Positions 1 to 10,272 of a DNA stretch of 64,000 bases are shown here, in pieces. Origin of the DNA: Sialis fuliginosa. Lineage: Eukaryota; Arthropoda; Insecta; Megaloptera; Sialidae. The notes beneath the pieces are model-generated. The model made no database searches. It had not been told where the DNA came from and saw nothing but the letters and a program-made list of their open reading frames with translations. The first letter of the stretch is position 1; each line of letters starts with the position of its first letter. The position numbers were made by a program, and so were the translations under genes. The stretch is from positions 24,006,267-24,070,266 of the forward strand of contig OY540809.1 of the NCBI GenBank assembly GCA_961205875.1, in the 5' to 3' direction.

Positions 1-300
1 AGGATTCTACGGTCATCTTTAAGTGATTATTGACCTTTGGGTATCAGCTAGCTGCAATATTTAATAAATAATAAAAAAACTTTTATAAAAAAATAATAAA
101 TTCGACAAAAAGACTCTAAAAGGTATATAATAATTAAATATATACTTTTACAATCTTTAAGGTTTCTACGGTCATCTTTAAGTGATTATTGATCTTTGGG
201 TATCAGCTAGCTGCAATGTTTTATAAATAATGAAAAACTTTTATAAGAAAATAATAAAGTCGACAAAAATAAGACCCTAAAAAGTATATAATAATTAAAT
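1..300. repeat. Tandem duplication, about 160-bp unit, two copies
   Basis: Two head-to-tail units begin with AGGWTTCTACGGTCATCTTT at positions 1 and 161. Both continue through the same 'gtatcagctagctgcaat' and AT-rich stretch, ending in 'agtatataataattaaat'. The first unit starts at the window edge, so the array may extend to the left. No coding potential is visible. Confidence 0.8.
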
Positions 301-565
301 TTAATATTTATTGAAGTCGGTCTTTATTTTTTCATTCTTAAAAAGTTTAATATTGGCTTGACACCGACTTCAAAAATTGTTAAATTTAATTATTATATAC
401 TTTTCTGTATTTTTAGGATTTTTATTTAAAGTTTTTTCTTTTTTTTTTTGAGTAGCGTATCTTTGAGGTCCATGGTCAGATTCTGATAAAATTTATATGT
501 AACCACCTCGGGGGCACACTAAAAAAGATCGTCGAAATCGGTGCATATTTGTCGGAGTTATTATT
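256..565. repeat. R1 dispersed repeat (GAAGTCGGT family), two tails head to head
   Basis: A tail reading 'aagtatataataattaaatttaa...gaagtcggt' (about 256-330) faces its reverse complement 'accgacttcaaaaa...ttatatacttttctg' (about 362-408). The second copy continues as the reverse complement of the R1 body ('gcgtatctttgaggtccatgg', 'ccacctcgggggcac', up to about 565). The same body and tail recur at 11398-11680, 38826-39026, 39545-39720 and 49064-49215. Similar sequences are common in lepidopteran genomes as I recall them. I cannot assign a transposon class. Confidence 0.65.
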
Positions 566-712
566 TTTTTCTGTTCGATTCCGGTTTTCGTTTCGATAAA
601 AATAATAGTATTCGATTCAGTTTCTGTTCGAAGTCCTGTAAAAACGTATAAACATTTAATTTTTGAATTGGAGAAAAATATATTTTTGATTATTATAGAT
701 TAAAACTAAATA
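566..712. other. AT-rich, nothing recognised
   Basis: This spacer between R1 and the first GGTACTGG MITE has no open frame, repeat or RNA motif that I can identify. Confidence 0.5.
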
Positions 713-1225
713 TGGTACTGGCACCAGTCTTGAACGGTTTAAGAGCAAAGTATATTTTTTTTGGGATTGGTGGATTACTTTTTTGTAATTCTTATGAACT
801 CATGTTACTAATAAAACAACTACTTCTTTATTAAATCAATTTAATTACCAAAATCCGCAAATATTGTTTTCTTTTTAATTATAGCCTTTTATTTTGTATA
901 TGTTTTTTCTCCAGTAATGAACAATGTAAAACTAGTAATGAACACTTGTTAAAGATTACAAAATGGTTAGCACTAATACAAAACATTATAAAATAAAGTC
1001 GTAAAATTTGAAACAATGTAAAGCATTTACATAAAAAATAAACTTTTCTATTTTATTATTTGTTCACTGTTTTTAAACAAAATAATCAATTATCATCAAA
1101 TGTATTGTATAGATTAATATTCAACAATGTTAGTAATCAAATATCAACAAATATTTTTAATTCAGAAAATTTAATTTAAAAATGTTGAACATTGGGATAT
1201 TGTTCAAGACTGGTGCCAGTACCTT
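713..1225. mobile_element. MITE family A (GGTACTGG ends), copy 1, complete
   Basis: The left end reads GGTACTGGCACCAGTCTTG and the right end is its reverse complement (CAAGACTGGTGCCAGTACC). The interior of about 510 bp has no coding capacity but carries recurring 'ccagtaatgaac' and 'aatatcaacaaatattt' segments found in the other copies. This copy has the same orientation as those at 24269 and 53572, and is opposite to those at 30431, 42851 and 50915. The target duplication is not clear. Confidence 0.85.
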
Positions 1226-2140
1226 ATGGATCATGTCCTAGATACATAAACTTGGAAGTTTGTTTCCGATACCATTAATATCGTAGTATCTCATTAGTTA
1301 ATTAATCAATAAATATTGTTTTTGATATATGACTTATTCTGAAGCTAAAGTGATTAATTCCATGCATCTAGAAAGACTTACTACACTACTTTAAATAGAT
1401 ACAAACAAAACATATTAATATGCATAGTTATTGCAAATACTGAAGAACGATTAAGAAAATACGAGACAGTTTAATCCGCTGTTGCCGGATATTAGAAATT
1501 ACACCGGATTACAAGAAACTTACCATCATTATTATCCGGGGCGAGTCTGTAATGGAGTCGATTATCCAAATCATTATTTACAGATACCAAAGTTTTAATT
1601 CCTTTTGAATATCATTAAACTATTCCTGTTAATCCTAAAAACGCGTAAAACTTTTTAGATTTAAATAAAGTTCAGTTGTAGGAAGTGTAGTTAATTTTAA
1701 TTTGATTGTTGTCGATTGTTTTACATTTTTCGGTGATTTTTAGTTTTATTAGATTTGGAAACTTGTGATTTTCCTATCGAAAGTTTAAACAGTTATAAAT
1801 GGATTTACAAAAAAGAGGTGGCTAGAGCTATCCCTTAGGTACCTAATTTGCTGCTTCTCTCCACCCCCTCAACAGATTAAATTTACATATTTTTACCCAC
1901 GAAAATATTACTTTAGATGTAAAATAGATTTTTGATCTTTCATATTCTCATAGTTTAAAAAAAATAACCTAATTTTGAAATACGATAGACCAGGATAGTG
2001 AGTCGAATTAGTTAATTAAATAAACACTGTGGGCCGTGCATTTTTGTGTGTGTAAAAATATACTTAATTTTCTGTGGTAAATTCATAAAGTTGTCCACCA
2101 GATTTTTTTCAACCTGTTGTATACTGCCAAAGTTAAAAAT
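1226..2140. other. No gene or repeat recognised
   Basis: The stretch is AT-rich, with a slightly GC-richer patch near 1475-1560. I found no open frame, terminal inverted repeat or family seen elsewhere in this window. Confidence 0.5.
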
Positions 2141-2300
2141 ATGTAAAAATAATTAAATAATACAATACTTACATTTTTTTGGGACGTATATGGATCATGC
2201 TTCCCTCACCTCCCCCCCCCCCCTAAAAAGAACTTATCAAATTAATACAAATTAAAATTTACAAAAAAAATTGCTGGGGATCTAAAAAATAAGAAAAATA
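2141..2300. repeat. C-run dispersed repeat ('tatggatcatgc...cccccc'), copy 1
   Basis: The segment 'aaataatacaatact ... tatggatcatgc ... ccccccc taaaaa' with a following 'aaattaaaatttacaaaaaaa' recurs three times in tandem at 35455-35700. The C run at about 2211-2223 is part of the repeat. No coding capacity is visible. Confidence 0.6.
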
Positions 2301-2529
2301 AAATTTATAATAAAATTTTTCATATTAATTAAAAATATTTTAAAAATAAAACAAAATATTATGGAACATGGAAGTCATGTATGGTACCGATATTTAATTT
2401 TATGAGATTAACGTAATGAAAGCAATTAAAACATCTATTTCAGTTAGATGTGTCTGATCTGCCCTAAAATTTAGATACACCTCATATGCAGTTTGATGAT
2501 GCTTTCCACTGTTTACTGCGCACTCCAAT

Positions 2530-2947
2530 CAGAGCCGGCCTTAGCAAGTCTGGCGCCCTGGACGAGATTTATTATTTCGCCCCCTAAAAAAATCACCAAA
2601 AATATCAATTAAAATTGATAAATTGACAAATAAGCTGAATAGTTAATATTTCAACTTGGCGTAATCCTACAGACTCCAACTTTTTTAAAATATAGTCTAC
2701 ACTATACTATAAGACTATCAATTGTCTTAATACCGTCGAGATCTTCCCCTATTATTAACAAATTAAAATTGATAATAACAGATCGACAAAAAATTTAAAG
2801 ATTAAAAAAAAAGTTTATTCAAAAATTATAGCCTGTACACTGATTTGAACCAAAAAAGTCATTTATGCGCCATTGTGCGCCGCCCCACCTGGTCTAGCGC
2901 CCCGGGCGGTCGCCCTGGTTCGCCCCTCTCCCCTAAAGCCGGCGCTG
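2530..2947. mobile_element. Short hAT-like MITE (CAGAGCCGGCCTTAG ends)
   Basis: The left end is CAGAGCCGGCCTTAG and the right end is CTAAAGCCGGCGCTG, a 15-bp terminal inverted repeat with few mismatches. The flanking octamers are ACTCCAAT (2522-2529) and ACTTCATT (2948-2955), which match at 6 of 8 positions. An 8-bp duplication and CAG...CTG ends are typical of the hAT superfamily. The element is non-coding and GC-rich only at its ends. Confidence 0.75.
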
Positions 2948-3228
2948 ACTTCATTGATAATTATATTTGCACATGACCTACTCAAATGTTAATATTAGTT
3001 AACTTATTATTCCACTGTAATACGTCACATTTATCATGGGTGAATTGTAATCAAGTGTGCTAATTAGCGACCATGTAGTGCAGGTGTCAGTCTCTAATTG
3101 ACGTTCGGATGCAGGATATACTGTATCATGTGTACACTGATATAATTCATTTGTCTAGTCGACTGGATTATTTTAACTACCTCTATCATCCGGATTTTGA
3201 CGACGGTGCACTAATGCCTAATAGAATC

Positions 3229-3300
3229 AAGGGCATAGCTACTCATATAGCAGGTGTATCAATGTTACTGGGCCCCCGAGCTAGAGGGGCCCTAACGTGC
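3229..3300. mobile_element. Fragment of a hAT-like MITE end
   Basis: The sequence 'caagggcatagctact ... gggcccccgagctagaggggccc' resembles the common insect MITE end CAGGGGCGTAGCTAG. No opposite end is visible. An open frame of 69 codons at 3109-3318 crosses it and is probably chance. Confidence 0.35.
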
Positions 3301-3344
3301 ATAAGCAAAAAATCGTAAAATAAATACAAAAATTTGTATTTACC

Positions 3345-3806
3345 TAAGGTGACCAGAATTATAAAAATAAAAAAGAGGACAAAATAGGGGTACCCTCCCT
3401 ATCATTCAGAAAACTCCTCGGAAAAAGGTCACTTTATTTTTGGACCTCGAAAATTTTATAAAAAACAATTTTTTTAATTTTTTAAACTGAATTGATACGT
3501 TTAACTTTCAAATATGTACTCGTATGTATTGTACGAGTACAATAGACAAAAATAGAATTATAAATCATTTTTATAAATTAAAATGGAATTATAAATTTTA
3601 ATTCAGTTTTACTTTTTTCAATTTCAGTCAGTTATGACATACATATTTTTGTAATTTTATAGATAACATCTTTCTTTATTTTACCAAATAACAAAAAACG
3701 AGAGCAAAAGTTTCGAAAACGAAAAAAAGAGGACAAGTTTTCTATAGAGGACAGTTGGCCAAAATAGAGGACTGTCCTCTTCAAAAGAGGACGGATGGTC
3801 ACTTTA
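3345..3806. mobile_element. MITE with TAAGGTGACCAG / GGTCACTTTA ends
   Basis: The left end TAAGGTGACCAGAATTATA matches the reverse complement of the right end, TAAAGTGACCATCCGTCCTC, over its first part. Both sub-ends carry 'agaggac' motifs (3373, 3730, 3760, 3785). That architecture is known from hAT-like MITEs. I could not find a clean 8-bp duplication, so the class is tentative. Confidence 0.55.
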
Positions 3807-4299
3807 TTACCCTTACTTGAAATTTTATTGGGACCTACATATATCATACAGCTATTTTCATCATTATTTTTAAATTCGCTACAATAGCAGGTCATTTAAA
3901 AAATATATTTGCAAAATTACTTTTTTTTTAAATCTGCTGTTTATTAAAAATTAACAAAATTTTGAAAAATTGTTAGTGGGAGATCTATTTTTACATCAAG
4001 TTTAATAACAAATTTCATTTTTTATTAAAATTCGTGATATAACATTTTTATTGTCATAAATCACTTTTAGTACGTTGGGTATTTGACAGAAAAAGTTGCA
4101 TATTTTTGGCTTTTTATTGCATACTTACGGCTTATTTTTGGCATATTTTAACGATGTTATGTTGCATATAATCCGGTCCTTAGTTTATTTTCCGAAAAAG
4201 CAACGTGCGCTTTTGAAAGGGCATTAACAGATTGTATCTGCTTTATTTAAAATTTGAACCCCACACATTTATATAAAGCTTACAAAAATGTATATATAT
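3807..4299. other. No gene recognised
   Basis: This AT-rich stretch has loosely repeated 'gcatatttttggc' motifs around 4095-4150. No terminal repeats or credible open frame are visible. Confidence 0.45.
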
Positions 4300-4307
4300 G
4301 TATATAT

Positions 4308-4680
4308 CAGTCACATGAACATTAATTGAGATAACGACATCGTTCTCAAATTTAAATCTTTATTAATAGCCTGACGATGATTCTGTGAATCGAAAGCTTG
4401 CGATTACCTTTTCTTAAATAAATTTTGACGTTTAAACAAACAAGTTTTTTTTTATTATATGTATTTCTATACTAGATTTATAATGCTATAATTTTGATCT
4501 AATTTACAATTGTTAAATATTTGAAATAACTGAGTTACGACGGTCGAACAAAAATATATAAATTCTTATTATAAAAAATAATATATTTAATATAAACTTA
4601 TTCTTTTAAATATTCCACGGCCCACCTGGAGTTTTTCGCGGCGCACTACTGTGCAGCGGCACATAGTTTAACAGTCACTG
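4308..4680. mobile_element. Possible hAT-like MITE with CAGTG-type right end
   Basis: The right end, read on the minus strand, is CAGTGACTGTTAAACTATGT followed by GCCGC-rich sequence, close to the well-known hAT end CAGTGGTTCTCAAA. A plausible left end is CAGTCACATGAAC at 4308. The flanking octamers are GTATATAT (4300-4307) and GTTTATAT (4681-4688), 7 of 8 matching. The segment near 4370-4430 ('cctgacgatgatt ... cgaaagcttgcg ... aataaat') also resembles a Penelope-type 3' end, so it may contain an older insertion. Confidence 0.4.
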
Positions 4681-5041
4681 GTTTATATGGATAAAACTTA
4701 TTTGCAAGTGAATTATTATTTTTTGAAACAATAAATTGATCGCTTAAAAAGCTTTCTAAGTATTTGGGTAACAAAGTAATAAATATGCAATGGTTTAAAA
4801 CAATTATTTTCCATGTACATAAGTACTGCATAATAGATGACTGTGAAAATTTGCCAAATGCTGATCGCAGACAATGCAAAGTTAAGTCGATGTAATTTTC
4901 ATGAGCTCTATCTGGCATTACACAAAGACATCCATGTACTGAATATTCCACAACGACAATGTGTCGATGATTTACATATGTATGATCAATAAGTAGTACA
5001 AAGGTAGTAACCATTATGCGTTGTACTAAAGTTAGAAGCAA
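4646..5041 (-). other. Longest open frame in the window (131 codons), probably not a gene
   Basis: This minus-strand frame begins with ATG and starts near 5041. I recognise no domain in it, and it is rich in residues expected from AT-rich random sequence. Its 3' end (4646-4680) lies inside the terminal repeat of the putative hAT-like MITE, so the last residues are transposon-derived. No promoter, splice signal or homologous frame is visible nearby. It is reported only because it is the longest ORF. Confidence 0.15.
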
Positions 5042-5340
5042 TTAGTGAACCACGGGGACTCTGCCGGTCATTAATGTAAATGATTTTAAAATTATTCCTT
5101 CATTTTTTTGTATAGTGGGATTGAGAATAAAGGTGTGGTTTTGATAAGGCAGTGTATATTAATAATTTGAGGGGTGCGGGTGAGTTCCATTAAAACGTTG
5201 AAAACCTTACGTGCAGTAGGCAGCAGTGCGTTATACAGGAGGCACTTTAGGCATTAGTTTAGGACCCCGACCCGATCAGAAAAAAAAATTATATTTTTTT
5301 GTTACTGAATACTTTTTACTTTTTTTATGGTCATGATAAT
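4689..5340. other. No repeat recognised outside the open frame
   Basis: Apart from the doubtful 131-codon frame, this stretch shows no terminal repeats and no copies elsewhere in the window. Confidence 0.4.
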
Positions 5341-5636
5341 TACCCATGTAGGAAATTATAAAGGAGACACGGTTGACCCAGACTTGCGCCAATGCTAGTC
5401 AACACTGGGTCAAGATACAAATGATAACTTCGTTCAAGACTCGGTCAAGGCTTGTCGTACCAAGGCTGCCCCAGAGTTGGCCCAATCTTGGGAAAAGAAT
5501 AGGTGAGCGAAGCTCAGTATCTGAAGGTTGACCTAGACTGGGTATACTGGGACCAATATCGAAAAAGTAACACTGGCAACCCAATATTGGGCAAAGCTTG
5601 TGTCCATCGTTAACGCTAGAATTTCCTACATGGGTA
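5341..5636. mobile_element. Short MITE with CCCATGTAGGAAATT ends and TA flanks
   Basis: The left end TACCCATGTAGGAAATTATA pairs with the right end AATTTCCTACATGGGTA. Taking TA as target duplication leaves CCCATGTAGGAAATT as terminal repeat. 'gacac'/'gtgtc' follows inside each end. The interior has repeated 'ttgacccaga', 'ggtcaag' and 'cttgggcc' motifs. A TA duplication suggests the Tc1/mariner superfamily. The interior contains a 61-codon minus-strand frame that I regard as chance. Confidence 0.7.
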
Positions 5637-5933
5637 TTCGAATATAATTTTTTTTTTTAGAAAATACCCAAATAAATAAATAAATGAGGGGAAGGGCAGG
5701 GTATCATTTTCTTGAGTCCCCTGATTATCATAATGCTCCATTTCGTGGAAGAAGAGAGAGAAAAGCATTACTTACGTAAGGTTGTTTTCTAATAAACTTT
5801 TTTAAATACGCTAATTGAAATAAATTTCGGTTACTTTAATTGCTTTTTCGTAAAATAAAATAAAGGATTGCATTAATTTTCATATTATTTGGAAATATTC
5901 CGTGTTCCGTAAGATTACGTATATTTCTCAACT
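5637..5933. other. No feature recognised
   Basis: This AT-rich sequence between two mobile elements has no credible open frame. Confidence 0.4.
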
Positions 5934-6260
5934 AGCTGTTACCCGCGACTTCGTTCACGTGGAATATAGTTTAAGTAATATATATCTGTTATGATAGTCT
6001 GTAAACCAAGTTTTCAGTTTCGCATTTGCACGCTAGATGTCTACGCTAAAAAAGTATAACCTATAATGCGTACAAAAGTCACACACTCATTTTTTAAGTA
6101 ATCAATTTTTCGAGATACAGAGTAGCCTATGTTCTTCCTCAGAATGCAAGCTATCTCCCTTCAAAATTTCATCAATATCGGTATAGCGGTTTAGCCGTAA
6201 AAAGGTAATAAGCAAACAGATAGACATACAGACAGAGAAAAACATTTTCGCATTTATAAT
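5934..6260 (+). mobile_element. Retroposon tail R2, 5' part (interrupted by two hAT elements)
   Basis: The sequence starts at AGCTGTTACCCGCGACTTCG, passes 'aagctatctcccttcaaaatttcatc', 'gcggtttagccgtaaaa' and 'cagatagacatacagacag', and stops at CGCATTTATAAT. Its missing last bases (ATTAGTATGG) reappear at 8914, beyond two inserted elements. Copies without that interruption are at 36850-37380, 52740-52998 and 63013-63320. The type resembles the non-coding 3' regions of RTE-like retroposons or SINEs derived from them. That class is my recollection, not a database match. Confidence 0.75.
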
Positions 6261-6323
6261 TAGGGATGTTACGGAGCTCCGTATCCGAAACCGAAACTAT
6301 CGGATATCCGAAAAGATTTGACC

Positions 6324-6487
6324 TCCGAAACCGAAACCGTATCCGAAATAATTAAATTCTGAACTCCGAAACCGAAACCCTAACCGAAATAATTAAATTC
6401 TGAACTCCGAAACCGAAACCGTAACCGAAATAATTAGATTCTGAACTCCGAAACCGAAACCGTATCCGAAATGATTATTTCGGATTT
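6324..6487. repeat. Tandem array, 41-bp unit, four copies
   Basis: Units beginning TCCGAAACCGAAACC start at 6324, 6365, 6406 and 6447, giving a constant 41-bp period. The rest of the unit is 'gtatccgaaataattaaattctgaac'. The array is the left subterminal region of the hAT-type element. The right subterminal region (about 8046-8235) is a looser array of 'tatccgtatccgaaaccgaaac' units. Confidence 0.8.
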
Positions 6488-6728
6488 TATTTCGGATAGT
6501 TTCCTTGTTGCCCCAAGCCTCGAGACACAAACAAAACATACGAGCAGATTATAAATTTGTATTTACCGCCTGAAATTTAATTGGCGTATCATGTACTTTT
6601 ATTTAGTCTCTATTTTTAAATTCGCTACCATAGATTATAACAGATGATTTTTTAAATAAATTTACAATAATCACTTTTTTTTAAATCTACTAAAAAATTT
6701 TTAAAAATTGTAAATGAAACATCAATTT

Positions 6729-7690
6729 TTAGGTTTCCGTAGAAAACTAGTTTCGCTATTTCCGTCCGTCCGTCCGTCCACAAAATTTTTAAGCCGATTA
6801 AGATGAAATTTGGTATACGGACGAAGACTGATAACCCAAAAATAGAAATGATAATATTTAAAAAAAAAATTTTTTTTTGGACCCCCTTTCCATAGACTGA
6901 CAGTATTTTCAAAAAAAAAATTTCACTTAATCCATTAAGTGTGATGTCTTTAGATAGGTCTCTAAAATGCAATAAAAAATGTAATATGACATTTTGATTT
7001 TAACCCTTCAGTCACGATATATTTGCATTCAAAGTCGGGATAAAAGCGTCCCCCCCCTAATTTCTAAACTACCAATTTAAAAAATCTGAAAAAATTCAAG
7101 AATGCAGCTTTTAATTAGCACTGAAAATTATAACGAACACTGTCAAAATTATTTTGGACTCCCATAGACTGAAAAGTGAACTCACATTTTTTTTTTCACT
7201 TAACCCATTGAATGGGCGGTCATTGGATAGGTCTCCTAAAATGCAACAAAAAATGTTATATCATCTTTTGATTTTAATCCTTCAGTCACGACATATTTGC
7301 ATTTAAATGTCGTTATCAGAGCGTCCCCCCACCCTAATTTCTAAACTATCTATTCAAAAAATCTGAAAAAAATTCAGAATGTAGCTTTGAATTAGTACTT
7401 TCACTGAAAATTATAACGAACACTGTCAAAATTATTTTGGACCCTCTCCCATAGACTAAAAATTGTACTCAAATTTTTTTTCACTTACCCCATTGAGTGG
7501 GGTATCTTTAGATAGGTCTCCTAAAATGCAACAAAAAATGTTATATGACCTTTTGATTTTAACCCTTCAGTCACGATATATTTGCATTTAAATGTCGTTA
7601 TCAGAGCGTCCGTTGAAATAATTCTTGTTTATAAATCGTAATGACTACGGAAACCTATCATGTGCGTGCCCAACACGCACTTGGCCGTTT
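6729..7690. mobile_element. Dispersed repeat nested in the hAT element ('GGTTTCCGTA ... TACGGAAACC ... CACTTGGCCG')
   Basis: The segment opens with 'aggtttccgtagaaaa' and 'ttccgtccgtccgtcc', followed by 'aagccgattaagatgaaatttggtatac'. It closes with 'actacggaaaccta', 'gtgcgtgcccaacacgcacttggccg'. I recall this pairing, including the hairpin GTGCGTGCCCAACACGCAC, from a very widespread arthropod repeat. Its middle is the 280-bp tandem array. It is not visibly coding: the 106-codon minus-strand frame at 6652-6972 crosses its boundary. Confidence 0.55.
6879..7613. repeat. Tandem array, about 280-bp unit, two full copies and a partial
   Basis: Units start at the motif 'GGAC..CCC..CATAGACT' at 6879, 7156 and 7439, so the period is 277-283 bp. 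Each contains 'tcacttaaccca', 'taggtctcctaaaatgcaacaaaaaatg', 'aacccttcagtcacgatatatttgcat' and 'gcgtcccccc'. The third unit ends near 7613. Divergence between units shows that the expansion is not recent. Confidence 0.85.
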
Positions 7691-8271
7691 TATTAAATCA
7701 AGTTTATCATCATATTTCAATTTTATTAGAATTCGTGACTTCAAATTTTTATTGTTGTCACAAAAAATTATTTATATTATTTAAATCTGGAAATTAGACA
7801 GATAGCTAGAAATGTAAATTTTTATAGATTATAAGTAAAAGGAATATACAGACAGTCTAAATCAGGGGATCATCTAGGGGATCAGTCATATTAAGTCGTA
7901 AAAACCGGGAAGTAGGCAATTACCATATATGGGATTCAGTCGGAACTTTTAAACGATATCGTTATAACCGATTTCGAAATTTTCGACTGTATCTAATTTC
8001 AACGAAAACTATACTACGGGCTGAAAAATACAAAAAAAAATTAAAAAATATCCGTATCCGTATCCATATCCGAAAGTAAAGGGGGCAAAATATCCCTATC
8101 CGTATCCGAAACCGAAACTAAGGAAAAAAAGTAATCCATATCCGTATCCGAAACCGAAACCATGAAAGAAAAAAATCCATATCCGTATTCGAAACCGAAA
8201 CCAAGAAAAAAATATATCCTTATCCGTATCCGTAACTGATATGTCATATCCCTAACAACCCTATTTATAAT

Positions 8272-8905
8272 CACGGACTTGAACCGAAATTTATTTATGG
8301 TTCAGGTTGTGTTCGGGTTCAAATATAAATTTTAGTTAGGGTTTTGGTTCAGTATGGTGCAAACTTTTTAGGGTTCCGGTTCTAGTTTATAATTGAAAGA
8401 AAATTACTTTGTTCGAAAAAAAAAATAAGTAACAAATAAAATATTTTCTGGAGAAGAAAAAAATCATCAATATTTTCTAGCAATAATATAAAGACTAAAA
8501 AAGGGCAAAAATAAGCCGCGGTGCTCCTAAAGAAGTATAACTTCAAAAATATGTAAATTTCAGTACCTAGTGGACTTGATAAGTCATACCATAAAATTCA
8601 AACAGATTTCCAGTTATTAAATACATTTTATAATCTCTTTTAAAAATCAATCGAGAAAAATATTAAAATTTTAGTAATAACTAACACAGTCACACAATTA
8701 TATTTTTATATATTTTGAGGCGCTGAATCCAAATTTGAGGTCAAAATAACACCTTATCAGATTCATTTTGATCTTAAATTCGGATTCAGCGTCTCCGAAA
8801 AAGTTCTGTATCTTACCGGTTATCCATGAAAAGATTCGGATTCAGGTTCAGGTTCGTTGACATTAAAATGTAGTAGTTCGGTTCGGGTTCAGGTTCAGGT
8901 TTCTG
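8272..8905. mobile_element. hAT-type MITE family G (GGTTCGGGTTC-rich), copy 1
   Basis: The left end is CACGGACTTGAACC and the right end GGTTCAGGTTTCTG. The left flank TTTATAAT (8264-8271) is shared with the neighbouring hAT element, and the right flank is TTTATATT (8906-8913), 7 of 8 matching. A second copy, with cleaner ends TAGGGATTTGAACC, lies at 17322-17789. Subterminal regions consist of 'ggttcgggttcaggttc' units. An extra palindrome near 8715-8805, absent from the other copy, is probably a later insertion. Confidence 0.75.
8715..8805. repeat. Small palindrome inside the family G copy
   Basis: 'gaggcgctgaatccaaatttgaggtcaaaat' is followed by its near reverse complement 'attttgatcttaaattcggattcagcgtctc'. 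The other family G copy lacks this segment at the equivalent place. A related 'gattcggattcagcgacc' motif occurs at about 61770. Confidence 0.65.
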
Positions 8906-8913
8906 TTTATATT

Positions 8914-8925
8914 ATTAGTATGGAA
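8914..8925 (+). mobile_element. Displaced 3' end of retroposon R2
   Basis: ATTAGTATGGA directly continues the retroposon tail that stops at 6260. In an uninterrupted copy (52974-52996) the same bases follow '...cgcatttataat' without a break. Confidence 0.7.
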
Positions 8926-10270
8926 GCATGGATGTTACAATATTTTATTGTTTAATCAAAAATCGACATAGAGTAGAGTAAATCCTGACAATAGCTAATA
9001 AGCTTATTTTATAATTACTGTCAAAACACCATAATCATCATGAATTATAAAATCTTCATCAAAAAGAACATAGGTACAATATTCATTCATTAAAATACGA
9101 ATGTAAACAAAAAAGTAGACAATCCAATGTTATAAATGGCAACGGTGTTAATCCATAGATTAAATAGTTTCACAGTATAATAGATTTAATATTTCAACGT
9201 AGTATTCTGTCAGTGTATTATTACAATATCAATTCTTCATTGTAGTTTATGAAAGTCATTTTAAATAACATTAAACCGAGATAAATCATTTTTTTTCTAC
9301 AGTTATGAATATACTATGCATAGTTTAAATATTATTAAAAATTGTATAGTGTATATTTATTTTATTTTTTATTTTTCCTATGTTGCATCACATGTTATGA
9401 ATGTGCTTGTATGCATAGGAATTTTAATATACATCCTTTATGGCTCCATTGTTAGTTTTGGACAATATTTGTATTATTAAAATAAATTAAGTAGTTACAA
9501 TATCTGGTGGAGATTTTATACAAAAAATACTTATAAATATTTATTGGATTACTAAGATATCTCATAAAAATATCTGACCAGTGCAGTATTTATGGAAAAA
9601 AGAATATAATGTATCAATATTTATTGGTTCCATTGTTGATATTGGACATTAAACTTTTTGTATGCATTGAAAAGAAATATAATATTAATGTAAGGATATT
9701 CTTTGAAAATAATCTTTATATATATTTGTTTGTTAAATAGCGATGTTAATTCGGAATTTTAAATATTAAGCTAGTCTAAATACTTCTTTGTTTGCAAATT
9801 CAATATTTAGCCAGAGTACATAATTTATCACCATTTTGTCACTTTCCCATACACAGGTACATTTACTTTATATAGACTCGATGCAAATATACGAAGTCAT
9901 TTGAAATTCAGTAATATGATATTCCTGTACCTAAACTGAAATTATATACCTGTGTACGAGTATATGAAAATTTGTACAAAATGAAACTACAGTTTTTGTT
10001 AATTATTTTATCATAAAATTAAATATAGTTGAATTTTTCGTAATTTTAATGAACAATGAATTAATTTTGTTAACACAATTATTCGGCCCATATGCAGTTT
10101 TAATTTGATACCACTGTCCTATAGTTTTAGATTTACTTGACTATAGAATTTGTGACTGAGGCCATTCATATAACTGTTCTGCTCACCTTGATTTCAGTTG
10201 TACAGAAAAGATGAACTTTTTTTGTATAACATAAAATTTAATCTGTAATAAACCTATTAAACTTTTTTAT
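8926..10270. other. AT-rich, no gene recognised
   Basis: No open frame of note and no terminal repeats are visible. Two loosely similar segments ('ctccattgttagttttggac' near 9443 and 'ttccattgttgatattggac' near 9627) may be decayed MITE remnants. Confidence 0.45.
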
Positions 10271-10272
10271 CT

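Larger units (their letters stand above)
6261..8263. mobile_element. hAT-type element, 2.0 kb, non-coding, with perfect 8-bp duplication
   Basis: The left end is TAGGGATGTTACGGA; the reverse complement of the right end is TAGGGTTGTTAGGGA, 12 of 15 identical. The flanking octamers TTTATAAT at 6253-6260 and 8264-8271 are identical. TAGGG ends plus an 8-bp duplication are the hAT signature. No transposase frame survives. The ends are built of 'ccgaaaccgaaacc' and 'tatccgtatccg' subrepeats, and the interior carries another repeat (6729-7690) with an expanded 280-bp array. Confidence 0.85.

Noticed and set aside
4646..5041. 131-codon minus-strand frame as a gene
   Set aside because: No domain, promoter or splice context; its end lies in a transposon terminal repeat.
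6324..6487. CRISPR array
   Set aside because: Units are contiguous without unique spacers, inside a eukaryotic transposon.
6652..6972. 106-codon minus-strand frame as a gene
   Set aside because: It crosses the edge of a dispersed repeat and a homopolymer-rich stretch; no recognisable domain.
8041..8274. 77-codon minus-strand frame with a repeated Asp/Thr and Tyr/Gly pattern as a structural protein
   Set aside because: It is the translation of the 'tatccgtatccgaaaccgaaac' subterminal repeats of a hAT-type element.
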